Of a stretch of 45,667 nucleotides of DNA, positions 7,466 to 14,960 are shown piece after piece. The notes under the pieces were generated by a model. It was not told the origin of the DNA. It worked only from the letters and a program-made list of their open reading frames with translations, and searched no databases. The position numbers were made by a program, and so were the translations under genes. Position 1 is the stretch's first letter. Each line of letters begins with the position of its first letter. Source of the stretch: Burkholderiaceae bacterium (GTDB lineage Bacteria; Pseudomonadota; Gammaproteobacteria; Burkholderiales; Burkholderiaceae_D); contig JAIENA010000053.1 of the NCBI GenBank assembly GCA_019751755.1, positions 1-45,667 of the forward strand, given 5' to 3'.

Positions 7466-8848
7466 TTGAAACTACGACTCCCCAATACCTATGCGCTGAT
7501 CTTTGCGATCCTGGCGCTGATCGCCGCCGCCACCTGGATCGTCCCCGGCGGCAGTTACGACACCCACCTGGTGGACGGCCGCAAGCAAGTCAACCCCGCC
7601 AGCTTCCATGCGGTGCCCAGCCAGCCGCAGGGTCTCGATGCGCTGTTGATGGCGCCGGTGCGCGGCTTTGCCGAAGCCGGGCAGATCATCGCCTTCGTGC
7701 TGACGGTGGGCGGCGCTTTTGCGGTGTTGCAAAAAACCGGCGCCATCGATGCGATGATCAAGTCGATCGCCCGCGCCCACGCCCATTCGCGCGTGGTGCG
7801 CGCCGGCCTGCTGCCGATCTTTATTACCCTGTTCTCACTGGGCGGCGCGACCTTCGGCATGAACGAGGAAGCGATCCCGTTCGTGCTGATCTTCGTGCCG
7901 CTGGCGCTGGCGCTGGGCTACGATTCGATCGTCGGCGTGTCGATTCCGTTTGTCGGCTCGCAGGTCGGCTTCGCGGCGGCTTTCCTGAATCCGTTCAATG
8001 TCGGTGTGGCGCAAAGCATCGCCGGCGTGCCGCTGTTTTCCGGCATCGGCTACCGTCTGTTGGTGTGGATGCTGGCCACCGGCGCCACCATTGCCTTCCT
8101 GATGTGGTACGGCGCGCGCATCCGGCGTGACCCGACCCGCAGTCCGACCTATGCGCTGGACCAGGAGCTGCGCGCCAGCGGCGGGCTCGACCTGGCAAGC
8201 TACCAGGGCATGACGCCGCGCGACCGACTGGTGCTGGCGATGTTTGCCGGCGCGCTGGTGATCATGGTGGTGGGCGTGGTGAAATTTGGCTGGTATATCG
8301 ACCAGATTGCCGCGCTGTTCCTGGCGATGGGCATTGCCACCGGCTACGCCGCGCGGCTCGACACCGATACCGTGGTGAGCACCTTCCTGCACGGCGCCAA
8401 GGACTTGATCGGCACCGCCGCCGTCATCGCGCTGGCGCGCGGCACCGTGATCCTGGCGCGCGACGCCCACATCATCGACAGCGGCCTGCATGCGCTGGCA
8501 CCGCTGGTGGCGTCGTCGGTGCCGGCCTTCGCGGCGCAAAAAATGTTCCTGATCCAGTCGGTGATCAACTTCTTTATCCACTCCGGCACCGGACAAGCGG
8601 CGCTGACCATGCCGATCATGGCCCCGCTGGCGGACCTTGTCGGCATTACGCGCCAGACCGCGGTGCTGGCCTACCAGTTTGGTGAATTCACCACGCCGAT
8701 GATCCCGACCTCCGGCATTACCGTCGGCGTACTGGCGCTGGCGCGGATTCCGTGGCTGACCTGGGCGCGCTGGATGCTGCCGTTGCAGGCGATTTATCTG
8801 GTGCTGGCGCTGGGCTTGCTGGTGCCGCCAGCGATGTCGGGATGGTGA
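7466..8848 (+). CDS. YfcC/DcuC-family inner-membrane carrier, 460 aa
   Basis: This is a polytopic membrane carrier with about 11-12 hydrophobic segments. The opening LRLPNTYALIFAILALIAAATWIVPGGSYD is followed by a soluble loop and then GQIIAFVLTVGGAFAVLQKTGAIDAMI, the pattern of the YfcC family (C4-dicarboxylate carrier DcuC-like, often annotated as a basic amino-acid or peptide carrier). The C-terminal NFFIHSGTGQAALTMPIMAPL and EFTTPMIPTSGITVGVLAL stretches also match the family. The start is TTG, chosen because GAGGA lies directly upstream and the protein begins at the family N-terminus. It is co-transcribed with the M14 deacylase and is inferred to move the dipeptide or amino acid that the deacylase acts on or releases. 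The substrate is unproven. Confidence 0.88.
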   Translation: MKLRLPNTYALIFAILALIAAATWIVPGGSYDTHLVDGRKQVNPASFHAVPSQPQGLDALLMAPVRGFAEAGQIIAFVLTVGGAFAVLQKTGAIDAMIKSIARAHAHSRVVRAGLLPIFITLFSLGGATFGMNEEAIPFVLIFVPLALALGYDSIVGVSIPFVGSQVGFAAAFLNPFNVGVAQSIAGVPLFSGIGYRLLVWMLATGATIAFLMWYGARIRRDPTRSPTYALDQELRASGGLDLASYQGMTPRDRLVLAMFAGALVIMVVGVVKFGWYIDQIAALFLAMGIATGYAARLDTDTVVSTFLHGAKDLIGTAAVIALARGTVILARDAHIIDSGLHALAPLVASSVPAFAAQKMFLIQSVINFFIHSGTGQAALTMPIMAPLADLVGITRQTAVLAYQFGEFTTPMIPTSGITVGVLALARIPWLTWARWMLPLQAIYLVLALGLLVPPAMSGW

Positions 8849-8864
8849 GCGATTGACGCAAAGC

Positions 8865-8907
8865 GGCGCGGCGGACGGTGGCAAGCATGCCAGCCGTCCG
8901 CCGCGCC
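8865..8907 (+). terminator. Large GC-rich hairpin after the carrier gene
   Basis: GGCGCGGCGGACGG (8865-8878) pairs perfectly with CCGTCCGCCGCGCC (8894-8907), 16 bases after the carrier stop codon. There is no T tract, so it may act in transcript protection or rho-assisted termination, not as a classic intrinsic terminator. Confidence 0.55.
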
Positions 8908-8931
8908 AAGTGTGTGAAGTAGGTGAAGTGT

Positions 8932-8972
8932 GCCCGGCGTGCGACGCGTCACTTATCCGCGTCGGGCCGGGC
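8932..8972 (-). terminator. Second GC-rich hairpin, end of minus-strand gene
   Basis: GCCCGGC plus CGACGCG (8932-8938, 8942-8948) pair with CGCGTCG plus GCCGGGC (8958-8964, 8966-8972), with a small bulge. It lies 8 bases past the stop of the minus-strand secreted protein. A T tract is lacking. Confidence 0.45.
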
Positions 8973-8980
8973 TCACGGTA

Positions 8981-9385
8981 TTAGCGCGGGGCGCTCAGAT
9001 CGGCCCGTCCGCGCAGCACCGCGTTGGTGAAGGTGATGCTTTGCACCCCTTGCTGGCAGTGCGGCCCATCGTTGCTGCGGAATTGCACGCTCAGGCTGGC
9101 GTCCAGGTTTTTCAGCCGGAACGTCACCATTTCACTGGCCGGCTGGTCCGGCTGCACCACACGGGTACCGATCTGCACATCGGTGGTGGCCAGCCCTTTC
9201 ATGATGACATTGACCTTGGTGCGCGGGGTGTGATCGGTGCTCTCATAACAGGCATGAAAATGCTTGACTTCATGCACCCCGGCGGCCGGGGTGTAGACGT
9301 ACTCCTGCGTGGCGGCGGCATGCGCGCCAAAACTGCTTGTGATAGCGAGCGCCAGCAGCGCGCCGTTGAATACCTTTTGCATCAT
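8981..9385 (-). CDS. Small secreted protein of unknown function, 134 aa
   Basis: I do not recognise a family. Residues 1-24 are a clear signal peptide (MMQKVFNGALLALAITSSFGAHA, cleavage after AHA). The mature part is about 110 residues, beta-rich in appearance, with exactly two cysteines (in FHACYES and GPHCQQG) that could form a disulphide in the periplasm or outside. Histidines cluster near the first cysteine (HEVKHFHACYESTDH). AAAGGA stands 5 nt upstream of the ATG pair. It is 39 nt downstream of the PPC-cyanophycinase gene on the same strand and is probably co-transcribed, so it may assist that enzyme or bind polymer. That link is inference from position only. Confidence 0.75.
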   Translation of the reverse strand: MMQKVFNGALLALAITSSFGAHAAATQEYVYTPAAGVHEVKHFHACYESTDHTPRTKVNVIMKGLATTDVQIGTRVVQPDQPASEMVTFRLKNLDASLSVQFRSNDGPHCQQGVQSITFTNAVLRGRADLSAPR

Positions 9386-9424
9386 CGTTTCCTTTGAATA
9401 AATTGAATGTGACGGGGTGCGTGC

Positions 9425-10804
9425 TCAGTTGATCGTCATGGTGCCGTTGCTGACGTACCAGTAGTGGGTGGTGCCGCCGGTGCCGCTCCAGGTGCTCAGG
9501 TTAAACGTGCCGGTGCCGGTGGCGGTGCCGGGCACCTGGTACACGCGCAGCGCCTGCCGGTTCAGATACCAGGTCAGCGCGGAATTTGGCGCCAGCGTTT
9601 CCGGCGCGCCGCTGGCCGACACAAAGTTGATGTTGCCGCTGCCGTAGATGCGGGCGGCGCCCGCCGTGTCGATCGTGACGGCGGTGCCCTCGTCGGCGGA
9701 AATGCCGCGGATGCCGGCCCATGGCGCGCCAAAATTATAGATGCTGCTGGCCAGGAACGTGGTCAGGCGCGGCTGCCGGTTGCGTTGCGCAAAATGGGTA
9801 TCGGTGACGACGTTGTTCAACACCGAGTTGGTCAGGAAATTATTGCCGATCGCGATCGTGGTCGGTTTGGTCAGCACAGTGGTGTCGTCGGCCGCGCCGC
9901 CCGGGTGGTAATACTGGCCCTGGATGGCCATGCCGGCGCTGGTGCCGCCAACCGGCGCGCGCTTGGTATTGATCAGGTAATTCAAGGCATTACCCACGCC
10001 CTGCCCTTTGAAATAGTTGATGTAGTCGGCCTGGTTGCCGCCGGCCAGGAACACCGCGCCGGCCGCCTTGATGGTTTGTACCACGCAAGCGTCGTTGGCC
10101 TGCGCGGTGCTGGTAATGAGCAAGGTCTGCACCGAATTGACGCCACCCAGGCCATAAATATAGTCGTTGTAGCCGTTGGTCCCGGTCGAGCGCAACACCA
10201 CGAAGTCGCCGCCGCCGGACTTGGTGTTCATCCACTTGATCGCTTCGTCAACATCGGGACCGCCACCCATCAGCACCACGCCGCCGCTGGTCGTGGTGGC
10301 CTTGGGCACGGCGTTGCCGGTCTTGCCCAGATTGACGCCGGCCGGCAAGGTGCAGGCGACCGAGGTGCCATCCGGTGGCACCGTCCCCTGCGGGAAGGTG
10401 GCATTGAGTGTGTAGCGGCCGGCGCCGGAGTAGCTTTTCACGCGGATGTAATAGGTGCCGGCGGCGGCGGAATAAGTGCCGGTTTCCGGATTGCTGTTGG
10501 TGGAACGGTAGGTGACGTAGGAACCGGTCTCCTTGTACAAGTACCAGTCGAGGTCGATGCCGGTGTCGTGCGACAGGCGGATGTCGATCACGCCCGGCGT
10601 CGTCACCACGATCTTGTACCAGTCGACATCGCTGCTGCTGGCAATCGCGCCAGTGACGGCGGTACCGGAACACAGGCCGGTGTTGGCCTGGGTGTCGGAA
10701 TTATTCGGCTCGGTCTCGACCGCCAGGCAGGCCGCGAGGGAAAGCTGGCTCATCACTGTTGCGCCGCAGAACAGCGCGCCTTGCAGGATCATCCTTCTCG
10801 TCAT
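9425..10804 (-). CDS. Secreted cyanophycinase-like S51 peptidase with PPC domain
   Basis: This second S51 peptidase (459 aa) has a different build. A signal peptide occupies residues 1-25 (ending SLAA). A bacterial pre-peptidase C-terminal (PPC) beta domain follows at about 28-137, opened by ETEPNNS and containing DVDWYKI and GTYYIRVKSYSGAGRYTL. The S51 domain runs from about 172, with VVLMGGGPDVDEA, AGAVFLAGGNQADYI and the nucleophile motif GTSAGM (Ser289). Beyond about 400 there is a short beta-rich tail ending STWSGTGGTTHYWYVSNGTMTIN. PPC domains are usual in secreted peptidases and often act in secretion or substrate binding. GGAG lies 7 nt upstream of the ATG. With the first S51 gene it gives the locus two outside polymer-cleaving enzymes. 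Confidence 0.87.
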   Translation of the reverse strand: MTRRMILQGALFCGATVMSQLSLAACLAVETEPNNSDTQANTGLCSGTAVTGAIASSSDVDWYKIVVTTPGVIDIRLSHDTGIDLDWYLYKETGSYVTYRSTNSNPETGTYSAAAGTYYIRVKSYSGAGRYTLNATFPQGTVPPDGTSVACTLPAGVNLGKTGNAVPKATTTSGGVVLMGGGPDVDEAIKWMNTKSGGGDFVVLRSTGTNGYNDYIYGLGGVNSVQTLLITSTAQANDACVVQTIKAAGAVFLAGGNQADYINYFKGQGVGNALNYLINTKRAPVGGTSAGMAIQGQYYHPGGAADDTTVLTKPTTIAIGNNFLTNSVLNNVVTDTHFAQRNRQPRLTTFLASSIYNFGAPWAGIRGISADEGTAVTIDTAGAARIYGSGNINFVSASGAPETLAPNSALTWYLNRQALRVYQVPGTATGTGTFNLSTWSGTGGTTHYWYVSNGTMTIN

Positions 10805-11100
10805 CTATCTTCTCCAATTGTGGTTACGACTACATGGGCAAGGGGGGAGTGCTGGAAAGGCCACCGGCGGCATGCCGGCGCCCCATTATGTAAATAAATT
10901 TTCTTATATTTACATTTTGAAAAATTCCATTCACTGCAGCGAATGTATTCGTAAAAAATTGGACATTCAACTTGTTTTTGTAAATTTCTTTTCTTTCGAT
11001 GAAAATTACAACAGAGCCGGCATCGGCGCCGAGGTGGCCCACCGGCCTTCCGCGTTCCATTCACGCGCGGTTACAATTGCATTCCTTCTAACATCCTGGA
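10805..11100. promoter_or_regulatory. AT-rich divergent intergenic region
   Basis: About 296 bases separate two divergent genes. The central part (10885-11010) is sharply AT-rich and should hold promoters for both. I see an inverted repeat CATTC/GAATG (10929-10933, 10942-10946) around ACTGCAGC, but no copy of the palindrome found at 6253-6272. No further element can be named with confidence. Confidence 0.4.
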
Positions 11101-11550
11101 ATGCCCATGTTCGCCAAAGCCTTCAGCATCTTCGCCCTCGCCATGATTGAGTTGTGGGCCGCCGTGCCGCTCGGAATCAAGATGGAGGTGGATCCTTACC
11201 TGGTCGCCGTCCTGACCATCGCCGGCGCGATTGCCGGCATCGTGGTGGCGGCCTTTGCCGGTGGCCTGGTCAACAAGTTGCTGCGCATGCGCGCCAAGGA
11301 TCCGACCAAAGGCACCGTTGGCTGGCTGACGAAACAAGGGCCGTGGGCGATTGGTTTGCTGGGGCCGCTGCTGCTGGGGGCGACCCTGTCCGCCGCGCTG
11401 GCGTCGAGCCTGGGTTTGTCGCGCAGGGTCTGGATGCCGCTGCTGCTGGCCGGGATTTGTGTGTGGACTGTTGCCGTCACGGTGCTGACCGTGCAGGGCT
11501 TCGACCTGCTGTCCGGCGGTTCATCGTCCGGTTCCAGCGCCGGCTTCTGA
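11101..11550 (+). CDS. Small multi-pass membrane protein, 149 aa
   Basis: The protein has four likely membrane helices: residues about 5-25, 35-58, 80-102 and 108-135. A basic cytoplasmic loop (LLRMRAKDPTKGTVGWLTKQ) joins the second and third. A Gly/Ser-rich tail ends it. The opening AMIELWAAVPLGI and the following conserved-looking alanine/glycine helix resemble the small multidrug-export family (PF06695), but I cannot confirm this without a profile search. It stands alone on the plus strand in front of an aldehyde dehydrogenase, with 117 bases between them. The function is unknown. Confidence 0.7.
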   Translation: MPMFAKAFSIFALAMIELWAAVPLGIKMEVDPYLVAVLTIAGAIAGIVVAAFAGGLVNKLLRMRAKDPTKGTVGWLTKQGPWAIGLLGPLLLGATLSAALASSLGLSRRVWMPLLLAGICVWTVAVTVLTVQGFDLLSGGSSSGSSAGF

Positions 11551-11667
11551 GCGCCCCAACCCGGCCCCAGCGCGCCGCCTGAAAAACCACATTAGAGTAA
11601 ACCTGCCAAACGTGGCGTGACCTGCATGCTAGTGTGGAAGTTTGCCCAACTTCCCCACCCGCGCGCG

Positions 11668-13134
11668 ATGAACGACACTCCTCCTCTCCACACCTGGCAC
11701 GCCGCCGGCGAAGCCGATCCGCACCGCATGCGCGCGGTGTTCGATGTTCAGCAGGCGACGGCGCTGCGCTGGCGCGAATCGAGCGCCGCCGAGCGGATCG
11801 GCCGTCTTGAAAAACTGCGCGACGCCATGCTGGCGCAGCGCGCGGCCTTCCACCAGGCCTTTGCGCAGGATTACCGCAAGCCGGAAGCGGAAGTCGAAGT
11901 ATCGGAATTGCTGCCGGTGATGGATGAAATCCACCAGGCGATCGGCAGCTTGCGGCGCTGGATGAAACCGAAGCGCGTGTGGCCAACCAAGACCATGCTG
12001 GGGACACGGGCCCAGGTGCAATACCAGCCGCGTGGCCGTGTGCTGATCATCGCGCCGTGGAATTACCCGCTGAGCCTGTGCTTCGGCCCGCTGGTGTCGG
12101 CGCTGGCGGCCGGCAACACCGTCATCATCAAGCCGTCGGAAATGACACCGGCCGTGTCCGCGCTGATGGGCCGCATCATTGCCGCCGTATTCCCGGCCGA
12201 TCACGTGGCGCTGTTCGAAGGCGGCCTGCCGACCGCGCAAGCGCTGCTGGCGCTGCCGTTCGACCATATTTTCTTTACCGGTTCGCCGGCGGTCGGCAAG
12301 ATCGTGATGGCCGCCGCCGCCCAACACCTGGCCAGTGTCACGCTGGAACTGGGCGGCAAATCACCGGTGATCGTCGACGCCAGCGCCAATCTGACCATGG
12401 CGGCGGAAACCCTGATGTGGGGCAAGTTCCTCAACAATGGACAAACCTGCGTGGCGCCCGATACCGTCTATGTGCACGCCGACGTCAAGCCAGCGTTTGT
12501 CGAAGCCTGCCGCGCCGTGCTGCGGCAGCGCTATGGCGCCGATGCGGCCGCGCAAAAAGCCAGCCCCGACCTGACGCGGGTGGTCAACCCGCGCCACACG
12601 CAACGCGTGGCGTACTTGCTGCATGACGCGGTGGAACGGGGCGCGACCGTGCTGGCCGGTGGCGACGTCGATACCACGCAATGCTATATCGCGCCGACCT
12701 TGCTGGAGCGGGTGCCGCAGGGCGCGGCCATCTTGTCGGAAGAAATTTTTGGCCCGCTGCTGCCGATCATCGAATACACCGACCTCGACCAGGTCATCGC
12801 GGACATCAACCGCCAGCCGAAACCACTGGCGCTGTACCTGTGGAGCACCGACCGGCGCGCGATCCAGCGGGTACTGTCACACACCAGTTCCGGTGGCGCC
12901 TGCGTCAACCATTGCGTCGCCCATTTTGCGCACGGTAACTTGCCATTTGGCGGCGTCAATAATTCCGGCATCGGCAATGCGCACGGTGAATATGGCTTCA
13001 AGGCGTTTTCCCATGAGCGCGCCGTGCTGCGCGGTTCCTGGCTGCACCTGGTGCGCCTGTTCTTCCCGCCGTATACACCGGGCCGCAACAAGCTGATCCG
13101 CATGACGGTGGACTTGCTGCGCCTGCCGTTTTAA
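11668..13134 (+). CDS. Class-3 (ALDH3-type) aldehyde dehydrogenase
   Basis: This NAD(P)-dependent enzyme oxidises aldehydes to acids. Visible landmarks are the Rossmann and active-site motifs IIAPWNYPLSLCFGPL, FTGSPAVGK, the catalytic glutamate in VTLELGGKSPVIVD and the catalytic cysteine in NNGQTCVAPDTVYV. The FGGVNNSGIGNAHGEYGFKAFSHERAV block and the hydrophobic C-terminus (LVRLFFPPYTPGRNKLIRM) are typical of the ALDH3 group that includes fatty-aldehyde and coniferyl-aldehyde dehydrogenases. I chose the ATG at 11668 (488 aa). Upstream GTG/ATG codons at 11617 and 11626 extend the frame but add non-homologous-looking residues, and no start has a clear SD. The substrate cannot be assigned. Confidence 0.9.
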   Translation: MNDTPPLHTWHAAGEADPHRMRAVFDVQQATALRWRESSAAERIGRLEKLRDAMLAQRAAFHQAFAQDYRKPEAEVEVSELLPVMDEIHQAIGSLRRWMKPKRVWPTKTMLGTRAQVQYQPRGRVLIIAPWNYPLSLCFGPLVSALAAGNTVIIKPSEMTPAVSALMGRIIAAVFPADHVALFEGGLPTAQALLALPFDHIFFTGSPAVGKIVMAAAAQHLASVTLELGGKSPVIVDASANLTMAAETLMWGKFLNNGQTCVAPDTVYVHADVKPAFVEACRAVLRQRYGADAAAQKASPDLTRVVNPRHTQRVAYLLHDAVERGATVLAGGDVDTTQCYIAPTLLERVPQGAAILSEEIFGPLLPIIEYTDLDQVIADINRQPKPLALYLWSTDRRAIQRVLSHTSSGGACVNHCVAHFAHGNLPFGGVNNSGIGNAHGEYGFKAFSHERAVLRGSWLHLVRLFFPPYTPGRNKLIRMTVDLLRLPF

Positions 13135-13143
13135 GCCACCGCT

Positions 13144-13863
13144 CTATCCCGCTGCGCTATCCCGCCGCTTCCGTCGCCGGCACGCCAGCGCCAGCGCGGC
13201 CAGTCCCACGCCGGCCAGCCAGCCGGCGCCCGGTTCCGGCACCAGGTTGACGGTATAGACTTCGATGTCGCCAAAGCGCACGTTGGCGCGATTCTGGTAC
13301 GGCGTCTTGTCGAGCAGGCTGGTGAACGGGTTCTGGGGATGCGCGCCATTGTTATAGCTGAGCAGCGCGGATACGCCGCCGCTGGTCAAATCAAACGGCA
13401 CCGATAAATCAAAACCGGCGCCAAAGGTCGGGCCCATGGTGGCCTCGTTGACGGTCTGCATGGCGCCATAATCGTCGCCGGCCAGCACCGGCAATTGCTG
13501 GAAGCGCACGCCGCTGGTCAAGTTGAACAGGAACGCCGTGCGGTCGGCCTGCTCGGGCGTCAGATTGAAGCCGCCGCTGGACGACCAGCTTTGCGGGTTG
13601 TAGCCGCCCACCAGCCAGGCACGGCCATCGTCACCATACGCCTGCATGACCGTAAACGTGCGGCCACGGCCGTCGGCCGCCGCATGAAAGTCCGCCGCAG
13701 TATGACCGGGCGCCTTGGCAAACAGCAGTTGCAAAGCCAGCGGCCCCTGGCCCAGCCACGACGTCAGTTGCGCATGGTCCGCCGCGCCGAGCAGCGTGGC
13801 ATGGGCCGGCAATGCGGCCAGCAAAGCCAGCGCGCTTACAACGATGTTTGAACGGAAATGCAT
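13144..13863 (-). CDS. Secreted TLDc-like PEP-CTERM protein, 239 aa
   Basis: A signal peptide (1-22, ending AHA) and a C-terminal PEP-CTERM sorting tail (VPEPGAGWLAGVGLAALALACRRRKRR, described in parts: VPEP, a hydrophobic helix, an Arg cluster) mark it as an exported protein processed by exosortase. The middle part (about 30-195) reads like a TLDc domain: LLFAKAPGHTAADFHAAAD, AWLVGGYNPQSWSSSG, DRTAFLFNL and GPTFGAGFDLSV line up with the TLDc hallmarks of OXR1/TLDC proteins. TLDc is chiefly eukaryotic, so the pairing with a PEP-CTERM tail is notable. GGAG precedes the ATG, and the gene overlaps the upstream acetyltransferase by 28 nt. No exosortase gene is in the window. Confidence 0.8.
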   Translation of the reverse strand: MHFRSNIVVSALALLAALPAHATLLGAADHAQLTSWLGQGPLALQLLFAKAPGHTAADFHAAADGRGRTFTVMQAYGDDGRAWLVGGYNPQSWSSSGGFNLTPEQADRTAFLFNLTSGVRFQQLPVLAGDDYGAMQTVNEATMGPTFGAGFDLSVPFDLTSGGVSALLSYNNGAHPQNPFTSLLDKTPYQNRANVRFGDIEVYTVNLVPEPGAGWLAGVGLAALALACRRRKRRDSAAG

Positions 13864-14471
13864 GGTGGCTGCTCCACGGTTGAGTCGAGTTCAGCCGGCG
13901 CCGGATGCATCACATCCGGCACACAGTTGCGCTTGACGATGACGGAAGGATTACCGGCCACCACGGAATACGGCGGCACGTCGGACGTGACGAACGCGCC
14001 GGCGCCAATGCGGCTGCCGCGCCCGATCGTCACGCCGCCCACGATCACCGCGTGCGGCCCGATCCACACCTCATCTTCGAGCACCGGATAACCGGTAGCG
14101 CGCTGGCCATCGGCGTCGATGCGGTCGCGCCGGCCCAGCGTGACGCCGTGGAACAGCGTCACGTTGCGGCCGATGCGCACGCCCTGGCTGACCACCAGTC
14201 CCCAGCCATGGGTCAGCGCCAGCCCCGCGCCGAACTGCGCGTTCCAGGGAAAATCCATGGCGGCCTGGTGGGTGGCACAGCGGTGCAGGATTTTCAGCAG
14301 CGGCAGCACCAGCCGCCCCGCCGCACCGCCTGCGCGCGCGTTCTGGCACAGCCGCATGGTGACCACCGGGCGGAACGTTCGCCGCGTCAGGAAACCTTTC
14401 AGCAATGCCGCCGCGCCATAGCGGCCATATTGGCGGAACGTGTCCGCCTTCAATCGATCCCAGGTAGCCAT
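13836..14471 (-). CDS. Serine-acetyltransferase-like hexapeptide transferase
   Basis: This is an acyl transferase of the left-handed beta-helix (LbH) class. The core at about 70-185 shows hexapeptide repeats and the serine-acetyltransferase pattern GLALTHGWGLVVSQGVRIGRNVTLFHGVTLG, then VLEDEVWIGPHAVIVGGVTIGRGSRIGAGAFVTSDVPPYSVVAGNPS. The N-terminal part is shorter than in housekeeping CysE, so it may act on a polysaccharide or other hydroxyl acceptor. I used the ATG at 14471, which has AGGTGA at a proper distance; a GTG lies 12 nt upstream. It overlaps the start of the TLDc/PEP-CTERM gene and is probably co-transcribed with it. Confidence 0.83.
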   Translation of the reverse strand: MATWDRLKADTFRQYGRYGAAALLKGFLTRRTFRPVVTMRLCQNARAGGAAGRLVLPLLKILHRCATHQAAMDFPWNAQFGAGLALTHGWGLVVSQGVRIGRNVTLFHGVTLGRRDRIDADGQRATGYPVLEDEVWIGPHAVIVGGVTIGRGSRIGAGAFVTSDVPPYSVVAGNPSVIVKRNCVPDVMHPAPAELDSTVEQPPCISVQTSL

Positions 14472-14570
14472 GCTGTCGTTCACCTACAATATTGTCGTTT
14501 GAACCATATTGTCAGTGATTCACAAAAACCCTGGCGCGCACTATGCCAAGGCCCCGGCAGCCGCTTCAGT

Positions 14571-14960
14571 TCAGGGCACGATGGCGGTGACCTCGATCTC
14601 GACCCGGGCCCGCTCTTCCAGCAACCCCGCCACCTGCACCGCCGTCATGGCCGGATAATGCGGGCCGATCACCGCGCGGTAGATGGCGCCGATGTCCTTG
14701 TAGGCGCCCATGTATTCATGCTTGTCGAGCACGTACCACGTCATGCGCACGATATGCTCGGGACGGGCGTTGGCCTCGGCCAGCACGGCCACGATATTTT
14801 CCAGGCATTGCTTGACCTGGCCGGCAAAGTCATCGGTGTGGAACACACCCTGCGCATCCCAGCCGATCATGCCGCTGACGCACACCGTGGTGCCGCTGGC
14901 CGCGACCCCGTTGGAATAGCCGCGCGGCCGGGCCCATCCGGGCGGTTGCAGGAAGTTCAT
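14571..14960 (-). CDS. RidA-family (YjgF/L-PSP) protein, 129 aa
   Basis: RidA proteins hydrolyse reactive enamine/imine intermediates. The protein has normal family length, with GMIGWDAQG, the conserved [14 protein letters not shown] helix and the C-terminal [15 protein letters not shown] strand. The family arginine is present near residue 117 (EERARVEIE). AAGGGG precedes the ATG. It overlaps the acyl-CoA dehydrogenase stop by 4 nt (ATGA) and is the last gene of the 2-aminobenzoate operon. There it may deaminate the enamine or imine left after ring reduction. A RidA-like gene in such clusters fits what I recall of Azoarcus evansii. Confidence 0.9.
   Translation of the reverse strand: MNFLQPPGWARPRGYSNGVAASGTTVCVSGMIGWDAQGVFHTDDFAGQVKQCLENIVAVLAEANARPEHIVRMTWYVLDKHEYMGAYKDIGAIYRAVIGPHYPAMTAVQVAGLLEERARVEIEVTAIVP

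Noticed and set aside
1..10804. Genomic island inserted at the tRNA-Arg gene
   Set aside because: No integrase, no transposase and no second copy of the tRNA 3' end were found; the genes from 1059 on have host-like composition.
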